A stretch of 64,000 bases of DNA from DAMCAP01 sp032059445. GTDB taxonomy: Bacteria; Bacillota; Clostridia; Oscillospirales; Ruminococcaceae. Positions 25,969-35,912 of this stretch are shown in pieces. The notes under the pieces are model-generated. The model was given only the letters and a program-made list of their open reading frames with translations. It made no database searches and had not been told where the DNA came from. The position numbers were made by a program, and so were the translations under genes. The first letter of the stretch is position 1. Each line of letters begins with the position of its first letter. Where the stretch lies: assembly GCA_032059445.1 (NCBI GenBank), contig DAMCAP010000007.1, forward strand, positions 1-64,000, read 5' to 3'.

Positions 25969-27292
25969 AATCCACACCTCTTAAGATCTTACGCTCCAGT
26001 AGCAGCATGGTGGTAAATAAATAAAAATATCGATCATAGGGAAGACCGAATTTATTTGAAATAAAGCTACCCAGTGCAATAGTGGTAAATACCAATACAT
26101 AAAGCCTCCCCTTGACCGGGTACCTCCCCGCAAACTCCATCACATTGAGCAGGAGAGATAGCAGCATCGCCAGCAGCAGGGTCATCTTGATGATACCACC
26201 GTCGATGATGTCGGATAATACCATGTTGTGTGGCGACAGTGCCCCCATTCGTTTCTCTCGATCGGGGTAAATTTGATCAATCGGCTGGCCGATTTGATCA
26301 TACATCACCATGCTGTAGCCACCTCCCTTGCCAAAGACCACTTCTTTGCCACGCAATGAAGTAACTTCTTTAAAGGCGATTTTCCACAGCACCAGCCTCT
26401 TACCTAAGAAATTGCCCTGCACGGTGCTATCGATCCGATCTACATAGGAGGTTGCGCTGCCACCACCTTCTGCGCTGCCGTAGCTACCCTTTTGCTCTTG
26501 CCGATTTTTCATTTCTGTATGGATTGAATCTACCATGATCAAAGATAAGGAGCAGGCAATTGCAATGCCGCCCAGCACAATTGCCGCACTTTTTAGGGTG
26601 TTGTGGGTGAAGTTTTGTATTTGCTTTATGAGCAGCGTAATAAAAGCCGCCACCCACAGAGGCAGCACGATTAAAATGCGCCTCGAGCCGGTGAGTACCA
26701 GCACTGTCACAAAGATGCCATAGGTCACAAACTGCACCAAAAGATGCCCAATATCTACATCCCGCCGATTCATCGCGCGAGATATCCAGGTAACTCCCCC
26801 GATATATACGGCTGTAGCATACATATTATAATCGGTACGTAGCGACAATCGCATAGAGTAATATACAGGGTAAACATAGGGGAAATAGAAGTTAAACACT
26901 GCTATCCCCGCCAGTACCACGCCTGACAAGCCAATGACGAGCTTCACCCGCTCTAGCCGTACGATATCATCTGCATAGATCAATACCCCCGCCGAAATAA
27001 TCAAGCTTACAACCACAATAGGGTATTTTTGGACCAGCAAATCCCGCTGGTCACTATAAAGCCATGTAGCAAGATCCCAAAATAAATATAGCGCATTGGT
27101 AATGATCAGTGATGCCGATAACACCCCCGATAAAGGCAGCAACTTATAGGCAGTCAGCCAGTGATCCTTCAACCAAAGCAGTATATAGATGATCAGCCCG
27201 ATCACCGCCGCCTCCAGCAGATACCCGTTTTTGCCTACCCCAAGCTGGTAGCAGGAAATAAACAAACTAGCCGCAAGCCACCAGCTAAGCAT
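25952..27292 (-). CDS. O-antigen polymerase/ligase-like membrane protein (Wzy/WaaL family)
   Basis: Roughly 446 residues with about 10-12 hydrophobic segments and a large extracytoplasmic loop in the second half (residues ~270-365) ending in a conserved-looking RMGALSPHNMVLSDIIDGG stretch. The SPHN motif matches the HN of O-antigen ligase/polymerase proteins. It likely polymerises repeat units outside the membrane. ATG 27292 with GGGGGTG upstream is chosen; a TTG frame start at 27340 has no RBS. It lies between the flippase and glycosyltransferase genes. Confidence 0.82.
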   Translation of the reverse strand: MLSWWLAASLFISCYQLGVGKNGYLLEAAVIGLIIYILLWLKDHWLTAYKLLPLSGVLSASLIITNALYLFWDLATWLYSDQRDLLVQKYPIVVVSLIISAGVLIYADDIVRLERVKLVIGLSGVVLAGIAVFNFYFPYVYPVYYSMRLSLRTDYNMYATAVYIGGVTWISRAMNRRDVDIGHLLVQFVTYGIFVTVLVLTGSRRILIVLPLWVAAFITLLIKQIQNFTHNTLKSAAIVLGGIAIACSLSLIMVDSIHTEMKNRQEQKGSYGSAEGGGSATSYVDRIDSTVQGNFLGKRLVLWKIAFKEVTSLRGKEVVFGKGGGYSMVMYDQIGQPIDQIYPDREKRMGALSPHNMVLSDIIDGGIIKMTLLLAMLLSLLLNVMEFAGRYPVKGRLYVLVFTTIALGSFISNKFGLPYDRYFYLFTTMLLLERKILRGVDYEEPK

Positions 27293-27349
27293 CTCCTCAC
27301 ACCCCCTACCATAATATCTTTCTAATCCTGCTTGGATCAAAATAATCCG

Positions 27350-28567
27350 CTAACCACTTTTTAATAAGCCCATAAGCTCCCTGTAACCCCATCCATAGCA
27401 CAGGCTCAGCACGACACACTGAGCCCACAAAATCCCTGTAGGGGAGCTTCCGCGAAATAACCAAAGCCCACCTACAGCTACCCAAAGAGCCAGCATAACT
27501 ACCTGCCAGCACATGGTCCAGAATTGCCTGCCCCACACGAGCAACAAAGAGCTCAATGGCACAACCACCAACCGCACCCCAAGCAAAAGGAGCACCGGTG
27601 GTAGGAGAGGTACAAGCTGCCCCCACTGACCATCTAAATAGTAGGATACAAACGCAAGAGCACCCCCGCCCGCTACACCCACACACACAGCAACCATAGC
27701 CAGAGCATTGCGGTATTTATTGGTAAGCTGGCGTGTAGCAGCGATATCAGGATGAAGCTCTCCGGCCGCCCTGCCATATACCTGCCCCACGCAGCCGCCA
27801 AAAAGGAGCACAGGAGAAACCAACAGTCGATTGATCACTGTATAGGCACCTAGAGCCTCCTGCCCCGCTGCTTTTGCCAAATAGTAATTGGTGATTGCTG
27901 CAATTAACGAAACAGACAGACCACCAATGCTAGAAAACCGCAGATAATCCAAATGGGCAACCGCTGCTTCTTTTAGCTTTGGTAAGTCAATGACAGCACC
28001 CCATATATGGTTTTGTAAAGCAAATGCCAGGTAAAGCCCGCTAATCAGATAAGAAGCTACATACCCCAAAAGCAGACCATCAGTTCTTATCATGCAGAGA
28101 GGTATTACAGCTGCGGTTATACCTCTAAGTGCTGCTCCTATCCCTGCTGCAAGATAGCGCTTGTGGCTTATAGCAAGGCTAGCGAGGCTTAGGTTTATGC
28201 CCATAAAAAAAGACCCTGCTGCCAGCAGCATAGCCTGAGATACAGATATACTGCCCAGTAGCACTGTAACGACGCTACCTCCAACCACCAGCAAAGCAAC
28301 CGCTCCCGTAGCCATCAGGCATAGCACAAACAGCTCACCGCCTTTGGTACTGCCCAAAGATAACGGGATGTCATACTTTAAGCAGATAATCTGGCTGATC
28401 ACCGCCAAAATTGAGGCTGCCATACCAAAGCTGCCAAACTGCTCCGCCGAATAAAGAGTCATCAACAGCGGAGTCAGCAAAGCGGGCACAAGCACCCCTG
28501 CGGCACTGCCGAGGGTAAGTGCGCCCACCCCTGCGATATGGTCACGGTATTGATTCCAAAGTTTCAC
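27350..28567 (-). CDS. Polysaccharide flippase (Wzx/MOP superfamily)
   Basis: 405 residues with about 12 hydrophobic segments. The N-terminal VGALTLGSAAGVLVPALLTPLLMTLYSAEQFGSFGMA is the typical oligosaccharide flippase start. It exports undecaprenyl-linked repeat units. First gene of the minus-strand cluster (flippase, polymerase-like, two glycosyltransferases, priming transferase), a compact Wzx/Wzy-dependent pathway. No chain-length or export kinase genes are nearby. Confidence 0.87.
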   Translation of the reverse strand: MKLWNQYRDHIAGVGALTLGSAAGVLVPALLTPLLMTLYSAEQFGSFGMAASILAVISQIICLKYDIPLSLGSTKGGELFVLCLMATGAVALLVVGGSVVTVLLGSISVSQAMLLAAGSFFMGINLSLASLAISHKRYLAAGIGAALRGITAAVIPLCMIRTDGLLLGYVASYLISGLYLAFALQNHIWGAVIDLPKLKEAAVAHLDYLRFSSIGGLSVSLIAAITNYYLAKAAGQEALGAYTVINRLLVSPVLLFGGCVGQVYGRAAGELHPDIAATRQLTNKYRNALAMVAVCVGVAGGGALAFVSYYLDGQWGQLVPLLPPVLLLLGVRLVVVPLSSLLLVWGRQFWTMCWQVVMLALWVAVGGLWLFRGSSPTGILWAQCVVLSLCYGWGYRELMGLLKSG

Positions 28568-28907
28568 GATACCACCGCCAAATTACTGATAGTGGTAGTA
28601 TTTGTTGGTTGCGCTTCATTATACCATATTTATATAAGACGACTAGGTAAGTTGACCGCTGTATGAGTATCTGTGTTACAGAAAAATTCCTATTCATGTA
28701 GTTAAAACTGCTTGATTATCATAAATTATCATCTTGCAGCAGCAAGAAGCATATTAATTTTCCCCTGCGCTTACCCATAAATACACGCCTGAGCTGGAGC
28801 TCTTCGCTTTGATTTGATAAACCATCGAGGTACAGCATGTATATGCTCGACTTTTATTTCATATTGTTATCTATATCAAATCAACAGTATGGCAAAAGCG
28901 CAATGAA
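28568..28907. other. Divergent intergenic region, no gene seen
   Basis: 340 bp between the flippase (minus) and spoVB (plus). AT-rich, with no reading frame or clear consensus promoter I could place with confidence. Confidence 0.5.
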
Positions 28908-28919
28908 ATGGAGACGTGT

Positions 28920-30428
28920 ATGAGCAAAGCAAAAAAGTTCATCCTTAACACCATCATCCTGACGATCACCTCACTGGTTTTACGTACCGTATATACTGCT
29001 TTTGGCGTCTATCTCTCCCGCAAGATCGGCACCGAAGGCTTGGGGCTTTATAAGCTGATCATGTCGGTCTATATGTTTGCTGTTACCCTTGCCACCTCAG
29101 GGATTGGTCTAACTACTACGCGGCTGGTAGCAGAGGAGCTGGCAAATGGCACCAGAAACAGCATAAAAGCAGCTATGCTACGATGTATGCTCTTTAGCCT
29201 TACCTGCAGCATCTCAGCGGCTGCACTCCTCTACAACAGCGCCGAATTCATCATTGATAAATGGCTCCACGGCAGGATCTCACCTGATACCATCTACGCG
29301 CTCTGCATTAGCTTGCCCTTTTTGGCGATGTCTACTGTATTGACAGGGTATTTTACCGCAGTGCGGCGAGTGGTAAAGAGCTCCTCCGCTCAGTTTCTTG
29401 AGCAATTCGTTCGGATTATCCTTACAATTTATCTCTTAAATCTTCTGATGCCTCAAGGTATCAACTACGCCTGCCTTGCGATTGTATTGGGCGGTGCCGT
29501 CGCAGAGATTTTTTCATTCTTGTTTCTATACATACTTTATATATTTGATAAACGGCGTTATAGATCAGCTCTGCACACTGACCCCTCCCTCACCGATAAG
29601 ATGCTCAGTATCTCTGTGCCGGTGGCTCTAAGCTCCTATATCCGCTCTGGGCTTAGCACCTTTAAGCAGATGATTATCCCTGCGGGGCTACAGCGCCACG
29701 GGCTTTCGGTAGATGCGGCAATGTCGCAATACGGTATCATCAGTGGTATGGTCATGCCCGTAATCTTCTTTCCTTCTGCTTTTTTGGCTGCTATCAGCTC
29801 GCTGATTATCCCCGAAATCGCCGAAAGCGCCATTCAAAAAAAAGAAGGGCGCATCAACTATATGATCTCCAGAGTGCATAAAAGCACCCTTTTGTTTTCG
29901 GTAGGGGTTAGCGGTATTTTTTTCTTTTATGCAGAAGAAATCAGCATGATGCTCTACCAATCCCCCGAAGCAGGAATGTATATCCGTAGCTTCTCTCCCA
30001 TTATTGTGGTGATGTACCTGGATGATATCGTCGACGCCATCCTCAAAGGCTTAAACGAGCAGGTTACAGTGGTGGGGATAGGCATACTCGATTCCTTAAT
30101 CAGCATCGTCCTGCTCTACACACTGCTGCCACTGCTTGGTATAAGAGGTTATGTGATTGCCTTTATCATCTGCGAAATAATCAACGCTATGCTCAGCATC
30201 GGGCGTTTGATTAAAGTGTCGGGGTTTCGCATCAACCCGATTGGATGGGTGTTTCTGCCTTATGTCAGCATCATCGCAGCTGCACTGATCACCAGAAGGA
30301 TTGTGCCCCAAAACCTCATCCTGAGTATTGTGACCACCGCAGCGCTTTACACGATCTTCCTATTTATCACCAGTAGTATAACCTTTGATGACTTCAAGCT
30401 TAATCCTAGCATCCGTCAGGTACGCTGA
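28920..30428 (+). CDS. spoVB: Stage V sporulation protein B-like MOP-superfamily flippase
   Basis: About 502 residues with ~14 hydrophobic segments. The N-terminal FILNTIILTITSLVLRTVYTAFGVYLSRKIGTEGLGLYKL is characteristic of SpoVB, which is needed for spore cortex synthesis and may move lipid-linked peptidoglycan precursors. The frame allows an ATG at 28908 (METCMSK) or ATG 28920 (MSKAKK). The later start is slightly preferred by family alignment, though the GGAGACG before it is a weak SD. Indicates a spore former. Confidence 0.85.
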   Translation: MSKAKKFILNTIILTITSLVLRTVYTAFGVYLSRKIGTEGLGLYKLIMSVYMFAVTLATSGIGLTTTRLVAEELANGTRNSIKAAMLRCMLFSLTCSISAAALLYNSAEFIIDKWLHGRISPDTIYALCISLPFLAMSTVLTGYFTAVRRVVKSSSAQFLEQFVRIILTIYLLNLLMPQGINYACLAIVLGGAVAEIFSFLFLYILYIFDKRRYRSALHTDPSLTDKMLSISVPVALSSYIRSGLSTFKQMIIPAGLQRHGLSVDAAMSQYGIISGMVMPVIFFPSAFLAAISSLIIPEIAESAIQKKEGRINYMISRVHKSTLLFSVGVSGIFFFYAEEISMMLYQSPEAGMYIRSFSPIIVVMYLDDIVDAILKGLNEQVTVVGIGILDSLISIVLLYTLLPLLGIRGYVIAFIICEIINAMLSIGRLIKVSGFRINPIGWVFLPYVSIIAAALITRRIVPQNLILSIVTTAALYTIFLFITSSITFDDFKLNPSIRQVR

Positions 30429-30447
30429 TTACATCATAAAGCAAAGC

Positions 30448-30485
30448 AGCCCAAAGGCAGAGCTTTTATGCTCTGCCTTTGGGCT
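30448..30485. terminator. Bidirectional terminator between spoVB and citC
   Basis: Perfect 16-bp stem AGCCCAAAGGCAGAGC / GCTCTGCCTTTGGGCT with a 6-nt loop between two convergent genes. Confidence 0.85.
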
Positions 30486-30519
30486 TTGTAAAAAATATAT
30501 AAGGTGAAGAAAGCGAAAA

Positions 30520-31554
30520 TTATTTACCGTCCTCAATATATCCGGAGCCTTCCTGCAGCTTCCTGATAATCGGCAGGCAATCCTTTGAAGTTAAAAAACG
30601 ATAGGTGGTGTCGGGTACCAAAGCTTTGATCGACTCAAAATCCTCATTGATCAGCAATCGACGCACCGTCGAGGCGCTAATCTCATGGCCCTCATGCTGC
30701 ACTCGAGGGATTTCCACCACCTCGATGCCACTCATTGGTAGGCGTTGTTTCATCTTTTGATTGTAAAGATCGGTAACCTGTGAAAAAGGCTCGGTACCCA
30801 CAAACCGCACTTCTATACCGAGAGCTGGGGCTATGTGCTCAGCAAAAATCTCTGTATCGATGGCAGCGTGTGCGTCGGCCACTGCACTCTCACGGGTAAA
30901 GTAGGATGGAAAGGTTAGAGAAGAAACAGCATATCGCCCCCCTCCTACCACCGTAACATTCCCAAGGTGAGCTGTGCCCTCCTTGATCAAGCGCAGTCTG
31001 ATTTCATAAGGGAAAACAGATTTATCCTCAGCTACCGCAATCACAAACACATGCCCGCAACGCTTTGCTGCCTCTTCAATCAGATAGCGATGCCCCAATG
31101 TAAAAGGGTTACAGTTCATCACAATAGCGCCTTTAGGTGTCGCCAAAATCGATTGAGAAAGAGCCGTCAGCTCCCTTTTAAAGGCTTGTATCCCCGGTGC
31201 GCCCCATTCCAGCAGCGCAGCATAAGGGTGTGCTTTTGCAATAACCGTAAAACCCAGCTGAGAGAGCATAGAGGATTTTTCGGGCTTGGTAAAAAGATAT
31301 AAGGCTGTAATCCCCTTTGCAGTGGCATGGGCTATCAGTTGTGTGATCACCTTTGCTGTGAGATCCTCACCTTGATGCTGTGGATGCACTGCCAAGCCCT
31401 GTATCATATCACCCTTTAGTGAGCCTACTGCGATCAAGGTATCCTCCTGATAGATGCCAACTGTGTAGTCGACTCCTATTGGGGATGACAGCCCGCAAAG
31501 GCGGTAGAGCTCAAGAGCTGCTTTATTGGTAGTAAGAGTTACAATATCCTGCAT
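30520..31554 (-). CDS. citC: [Citrate (pro-3S)-lyase] ligase
   Basis: 344 residues. The N-terminal ~120 residues are a GNAT-like domain (GLAVHPQHQGEDLTAKVI). The C-terminal ~200 residues are a nucleotidyltransferase with NCNPFTLGHRYLIEEA (the GH-containing ATP site) and ISASTVRRLL. It acetylates the thiol of the citrate lyase prosthetic group with ATP and acetate, converting the inactive HS-enzyme to the active form. It sits 7 bp after an AbrB-type permease gene, separate from citDEF but in the same region. Confidence 0.93.
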   Translation of the reverse strand: MQDIVTLTTNKAALELYRLCGLSSPIGVDYTVGIYQEDTLIAVGSLKGDMIQGLAVHPQHQGEDLTAKVITQLIAHATAKGITALYLFTKPEKSSMLSQLGFTVIAKAHPYAALLEWGAPGIQAFKRELTALSQSILATPKGAIVMNCNPFTLGHRYLIEEAAKRCGHVFVIAVAEDKSVFPYEIRLRLIKEGTAHLGNVTVVGGGRYAVSSLTFPSYFTRESAVADAHAAIDTEIFAEHIAPALGIEVRFVGTEPFSQVTDLYNQKMKQRLPMSGIEVVEIPRVQHEGHEISASTVRRLLINEDFESIKALVPDTTYRFLTSKDCLPIIRKLQEGSGYIEDGK

Positions 31555-31561
31555 AATTACC

Positions 31562-32599
31562 TCACTTTACAAATACCCCTGCAATCCAGCTGATTATCTG
31601 AGGGAAGAGCATAATCACGACCAGCATCCTGCCGATCTGCATCACAATCAAACGGGGGGACTCTACTCCGACATCGGCAGCTATCAGTGCCATATCCGAG
31701 GCTCCTGCGGGAGTAGCTACCAGCATTGCCTCCTTGCTGCCAAAGCCAAAGAACCTCTTGAGGCTCCAGCCGATTACAAGGCAAGCGATAAAATACCCCA
31801 GCACCAAGATCAACGCTGGTATAGCCAGCTGCCCCATCTCTACTACATTGGATTTGGTCACGCCGCTGCCGATATATGCGCCCGCCAATACCTGCGCAAG
31901 CCTGCGGACAATTGTGGGCAAACAGCACTGTGGGTAATAGACCTTTACAACCACAGCGGCTATCAGTGCAAACAAAAGCGCTCCGGCGGGAATACCGATC
32001 GCCTTGCCGATTGCTCCGCCTATTAGTGCTGCGGCTGCTGTATAGGCAAAGCCAAGATGACTGTAGGGCTGTTTGGGCTTGGAGTAGGCCTCTCCCTCAT
32101 GAGCAGCCTCTTCCTTCCCCCGTGTCAGATAGGAAATCACTGTAGGGAAAATCGCAATCCCTGCACACATTCTCACAAACTGCAAGGCGGCAACCTTAGA
32201 GGCATCTGCGCCCATATCCGCAGCAATGATCGGGATGTCTGACATCCCACCAGGTACGGCACTAAATAGTGCCGTCAGCAGGTCTAGAGAGGAAGTTATA
32301 TAAATCAAAAACCCCATAAGTAGGTTTAGTATTAGCAAACTAATAACAAGAAGGCTTAGTGGCTTTAGTAAGGAGCGGAGCTTTTGCAGGTCAGATCGGT
32401 CAATCCCCACCCCTATGTAAGCTCCGGCGACGATCTGCGCCAAAGTTTTGGCAGCAGCAGGCATATAGGCAATACCAAAGGTAATATTTAGCACTGCTAC
32501 CCCTATTATAGCGCCGACCATGATCCCACCGGGCACTTTTAAACGATACAACAAATATCCGCCTGCTATGGCTGCCAAAGCTGTAAAAATAACGCCCAA
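31562..32599 (-). CDS. AbrB-family integral membrane protein (putative transporter)
   Basis: About 345 residues built from two similar halves of ~170 residues, each with the GxxxGxxxGxYIGxG-type motif (IVAGAYIGVGIDRSDLQKL and VLAGAYIGSGVTKSNVVEM) and a PGGMSDIPIIAADMG / PAGASDMALIAADVG motif, typical of the duplicated AbrB family. A role as carboxylate or regulator-type permease is only inferred; it is in an operon with citC. The TTG at 32599 has GGAGG 8 nt upstream, whereas the ATG at 32614 has no RBS in front of it, so the TTG start is preferred. Confidence 0.8.
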   Translation of the reverse strand: MGVIFTALAAIAGGYLLYRLKVPGGIMVGAIIGVAVLNITFGIAYMPAAAKTLAQIVAGAYIGVGIDRSDLQKLRSLLKPLSLLVISLLILNLLMGFLIYITSSLDLLTALFSAVPGGMSDIPIIAADMGADASKVAALQFVRMCAGIAIFPTVISYLTRGKEEAAHEGEAYSKPKQPYSHLGFAYTAAAALIGGAIGKAIGIPAGALLFALIAAVVVKVYYPQCCLPTIVRRLAQVLAGAYIGSGVTKSNVVEMGQLAIPALILVLGYFIACLVIGWSLKRFFGFGSKEAMLVATPAGASDMALIAADVGVESPRLIVMQIGRMLVVIMLFPQIISWIAGVFVK

Positions 32600-32616
32600 A
32601 TTGCCCGCCTCCATTT

Positions 32617-32645
32617 TTGACTATTCTTAGATTTTATTGTATAAT
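32617..32645 (+). promoter_or_regulatory. Promoter of the LysR gene
   Basis: TTGACT (32617-32622), 17-bp spacer, perfect TATAAT (32640-32645) on the plus strand. It is about 190 nt upstream of the LysR start, leaving a long leader or room for divergent control of the AbrB-citC unit. Confidence 0.55.
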
Positions 32646-32839
32646 AAGTCTATCTATAGATTACCTTATCACGCTACTGCCTGTATGTAGGATCGATAAA
32701 AGATCCAACTGTTTAATATACAGGTTGGGAGCTGACGCATTGCCATGACACTGTGCATCCTTTGCAGCACATCTAAGCAGAAATGATTGTGTTAATCATA
32801 CAAAATCCCGCTTTTTATAAAATAAAGAGGAGAATCAAC

Positions 32840-33773
32840 ATGAACACCAAAGAGCTTATGATCTTCACCACCGTCTATGAATACGGCTCTGTGTCCAAAG
32901 CGGCAGAGCGCCTTTATATGACACAATCTTCACTGAGCAGAGTCATTCAAAAGATCGAAAACGATGTGGGTACTGAGCTATTTAGAAGAACAAGCGACGG
33001 TCTGAAACCGACTACTGCAGGAGAGATATACAGAAAATCTGCCGAAAAAATGATCGAGCTTCATCGTGAGCTTTTGGCGTCCATCTCAGCGCTAGGTAAG
33101 GGGGATAAGGGGCGAATTATCCTTGGCACCACATTTTTTATGGGTGCTTATGTGCTGCCGATTATCATCCCTACCTTCAACAGCATCTTCCCCAATATTG
33201 AGGTCAAGCTGATTGAGGGTACCTCTACAGAGATCGAAAATGAGCTGATGAAGGGCTTGATTGACATAGCCATCATCCACCTGCCCCTACAGACCCAAGG
33301 GCTGGATTATACCGTAATCGCCAGCGAGAGCTTCATGCTGGCAGTGCCAAAAGACGACCCGATTAACGAGCAGGCTTATTATCAGCCGGGTGAAGCAACC
33401 CCTTATCTCGATATTAAGCTGACAGCCAAGAAGCCCTATATACTTACCCACCCAAATCAGCGTGCCCGACAGGAGTGTGAGCGCATCTGCGCGCTGGCAG
33501 GCTTCTCGCCAAGGGTCCGACTCGTTACGAGAAATCTACAGACAGCTGTCAGACTATGTAACGAGGGCTATGGGTATACACTGCTCCCCCATTCCTATGC
33601 CAAGCTCTACAACGAAACCCAGCTTCCAAACTTCTATAACATCGACAANNNNNNNNNNCGAGCCTGGCTGGGATGTAGCCATTGTAGTAAGCAACAAGCT
33701 GCCTTCCTCTAAAGCTATGGATGAGTTTATCGAAATCTGTAAAGACGTCTTACCCGGTGCATTTCCTCTATAA
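32840..33773 (+). CDS. LysR-family transcriptional regulator (interrupted by a 10-N gap)
   Basis: About 310 residues. The N-terminal HTH (MNTKELMIFTTVYEYGSVSKAAERLYMTQSSLSRVIQKIE) is standard LysR. The C-terminal periplasmic-binding-fold effector domain runs from residue ~95. The 10-N gap (33649-33658) splits the frame near the C-terminus; the sequence resumes with EPGWDVAIVVSNK and ends at 33773. AGAGGAG precedes ATG 32840. It lies between the AbrB-citC unit and the citDEF-tctCBA operon, so it probably responds to citrate or a related acid. Confidence 0.88.
33649..33658. other. Assembly gap (10 N)
   Basis: Placeholder gap; it changes frame inside the LysR gene, so its real length is not 10. 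Confidence 0.95.
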
Positions 33774-33778
33774 GTATA

Positions 33779-33810
33779 GTAATCGTGGCGGTGTCTACCG
33801 CCACGATTAC
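33779..33810. terminator. Bidirectional terminator between LysR gene and tctA
   Basis: GTAATCGTGGCGGT / ACCGCCACGATTAC, a perfect 14-bp stem with a 4-nt loop between convergent genes. It ends the citDEF-tctCBA operon. Confidence 0.85.
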
Positions 33811-33824
33811 TTTTGCACAAAATC

Positions 33825-35318
33825 TTACTTGCTTACAGCCTTCTTAGAAATCAGAGGCTTTATAAAAGGATATACCAGCATTGAGATACAAGCAACCATC
33901 AGTACTGCTGTGATCGGCTTGCTAAATACTTCTACGTAGTTTCCGTTTGCCAGCGATACTGCACGACGCAGGTTGGTTTCGCACATGGTACCCAGTACCA
34001 GACCAAGGATCAAAGCAGCTGGAGAGAAACCGCAAATGTTGAAGATGTAACCGGCGACACCGGCAAGCACCATCAGCATTACGTCGCCTGTGCTCTGTTG
34101 CAGAGCAAAGCTACCTACAGTTGCCAGCAGGATGATTACTGTGCCCAATGTGCTGTATGGGATGCCAAGGATCTTTGAAAATACCTTAGCAACCATCATG
34201 GAGATAACAACCATGACCACGTTGGTAACCATCATCGAGGCAAACACAGAAGAAAGGAACTCAGGCTGTGTACGCATCAGAAGTGGGCCCATCTGTACGC
34301 CCTTAAGTACCAGTGCAGACATCATGATAGCAGCTGCAGAGCCACCAGGGATACCAAGCGCCAGCAGAGGCACCATCGAGCCACCGGTTGCTGCGTTGTT
34401 GGCAGTTTCGGAAGCAGCGATGCCCTTAGGGTTACCCTTACCATAAGAGTCAGGATCCTTCGAAGTCTTGACCTCAGCAGTATAGCTTAGGAAGGAAGCG
34501 ATGGTAGCGCCTGCTCCGGGAAGAATACCGACCAAAGTACCGATCAGTGCAGATCTAGCCATGGTACCCTTCATATCCCACATTTCCTTAAAGCTCATCA
34601 GCTTGGCCTTAACCTTGCCACCTGTGCCGATGTCTTCGAGGGTGTCGTGCTTTACAGTCTGCTTGAGGATCTCAGTGATTGCAAACATACCGATCATTAC
34701 AGGGATCATCTCGATACCTGCCAGCAGGGTAGTGTTGCCCCAAGTAAATCTTGGGAAGCCCTCGAGAGGGTCAAGACCAACGGTAGCAAGCCACAAACCG
34801 ATTAAGCCGGCGATCAGGGTCTTCACTACGTTTTTGCTGTCTAGGCAGGTTAGTACGCTTAGTCCTAGGAAGGAAACCGCAAACAACTCGGAAGGACCAA
34901 ACTTTAAAGCCACATTGGCCAGAGGGCCAGAGAGCATCAGCATAGCAAATGCTGCAAAAGTACCACCAATTGCAGAGGTAATCAGAGAGATACCCAGAGC
35001 CTTATTGGCTTCGCCTCTCTGAGCCATTGGATAGCCGTCAAAGGTAGTTGGCGCACTGGATGGTGTGCCAGGGATTTTAAACATAATCGCTGTGATACCG
35101 CCGCCAGTGATAGAAGCGCAGTATACCGCTACCAAAAACGCGATAGCCACAACAGGAGTCTGCTTATAAGTAAAGGGCATTGCAAGTGCAACAGCCATAG
35201 AGGCGCTAACGCCTGGCAGCGCACCAAAGATAACACCCAGCACTGTACCGCAGAAGATCATGATAAAGGTAACGGGTGCGAATACAATCGAAAATCCCGT
35301 GGTTAGTAATTCAAGCAT
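33825..35318 (-). CDS. tctA: Tripartite tricarboxylate transporter, large membrane subunit
   Basis: 497 residues with about 12 membrane segments. TctA signatures are GALPGVSASMAVALAMPFTY near residue 32, GFPRFTWG, GILPGAGATIASFLSYTAEVK near residue 255, and ALGIPGGSAAAIMMSAL. It forms the channel of the TTT system that takes up citrate or related acids with a binding protein (TctC) and a small subunit (TctB). Last gene of the six-gene operon citD-citE-citF-tctC-tctB-tctA. SD GGGAGGA before ATG 35318. Confidence 0.94.
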   Translation of the reverse strand: MLELLTTGFSIVFAPVTFIMIFCGTVLGVIFGALPGVSASMAVALAMPFTYKQTPVVAIAFLVAVYCASITGGGITAIMFKIPGTPSSAPTTFDGYPMAQRGEANKALGISLITSAIGGTFAAFAMLMLSGPLANVALKFGPSELFAVSFLGLSVLTCLDSKNVVKTLIAGLIGLWLATVGLDPLEGFPRFTWGNTTLLAGIEMIPVMIGMFAITEILKQTVKHDTLEDIGTGGKVKAKLMSFKEMWDMKGTMARSALIGTLVGILPGAGATIASFLSYTAEVKTSKDPDSYGKGNPKGIAASETANNAATGGSMVPLLALGIPGGSAAAIMMSALVLKGVQMGPLLMRTQPEFLSSVFASMMVTNVVMVVISMMVAKVFSKILGIPYSTLGTVIILLATVGSFALQQSTGDVMLMVLAGVAGYIFNICGFSPAALILGLVLGTMCETNLRRAVSLANGNYVEVFSKPITAVLMVACISMLVYPFIKPLISKKAVSK

Positions 35319-35331
35319 ATTTTTTCCTCCC

Positions 35332-35835
35332 CTATATAGACTCTAGCATTAAGGCGAAGTCTCTTAGGAAGCCATAGCCTCTTGGGAGCATGATGCCGAG
35401 TGCACGCTGGAAGATAAGATAAATCACAATAGTTGCTACAAATGCAACAATTGCCAGCCTTGCGGGTCTTTTTTCGCCAAGAAGCCACTGATATGCAAAG
35501 CTAAAAATAAAGGTAGAAAGCATAAACCCTAGTGGCTCAAGCGCAAGAGCAAAGAGTGCGATAAAAACAATACCCATTACAAGCTTGCTCTTTAAGAACT
35601 CAACAACAGTGGTATTGCCCATAATGTTGAAGTTGCGCTTATTTGCTGGGGTTTTCTTATAGATCTGATACATATTTACACATAGCAGTGCTACCAGCAG
35701 GAAGAGAATTACCTGAGGCCACTGTGCAGCATCCATGTTGGTTGGATTGGAGGGTGGTGCGGTCATACCTATAAAGAAAAAACAATAGGTAAAGAAAATT
35801 GCCAAGGCGCCATTGACCAAAAGTTGAAATGCCAT
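35332..35835 (-). CDS. tctB: Tripartite tricarboxylate transporter, small membrane subunit
   Basis: About 167 residues with four predicted membrane segments (LLVNGALAIFFTYCFFFIGM, ASQWPQVILFLLVALL-like, VMGIVFIALFALALEPLGFML, LAIVAFVATIVIYLIFQRALG). Low sequence conservation but the expected size and position between tctC and tctA. ATG 35835 is chosen because GAGAGG precedes it; the frame extends 23 codons further upstream without an RBS. Confidence 0.88.
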   Translation of the reverse strand: MAFQLLVNGALAIFFTYCFFFIGMTAPPSNPTNMDAAQWPQVILFLLVALLCVNMYQIYKKTPANKRNFNIMGNTTVVEFLKSKLVMGIVFIALFALALEPLGFMLSTFIFSFAYQWLLGEKRPARLAIVAFVATIVIYLIFQRALGIMLPRGYGFLRDFALMLESI

Positions 35836-35912
35836 AGAAATCCTCTCGCTTTCTGAATACTCACAAACCCGTTGTGCAGAGGACATAGGTCCTCCGCACA
35901 ACATTATTTTAA

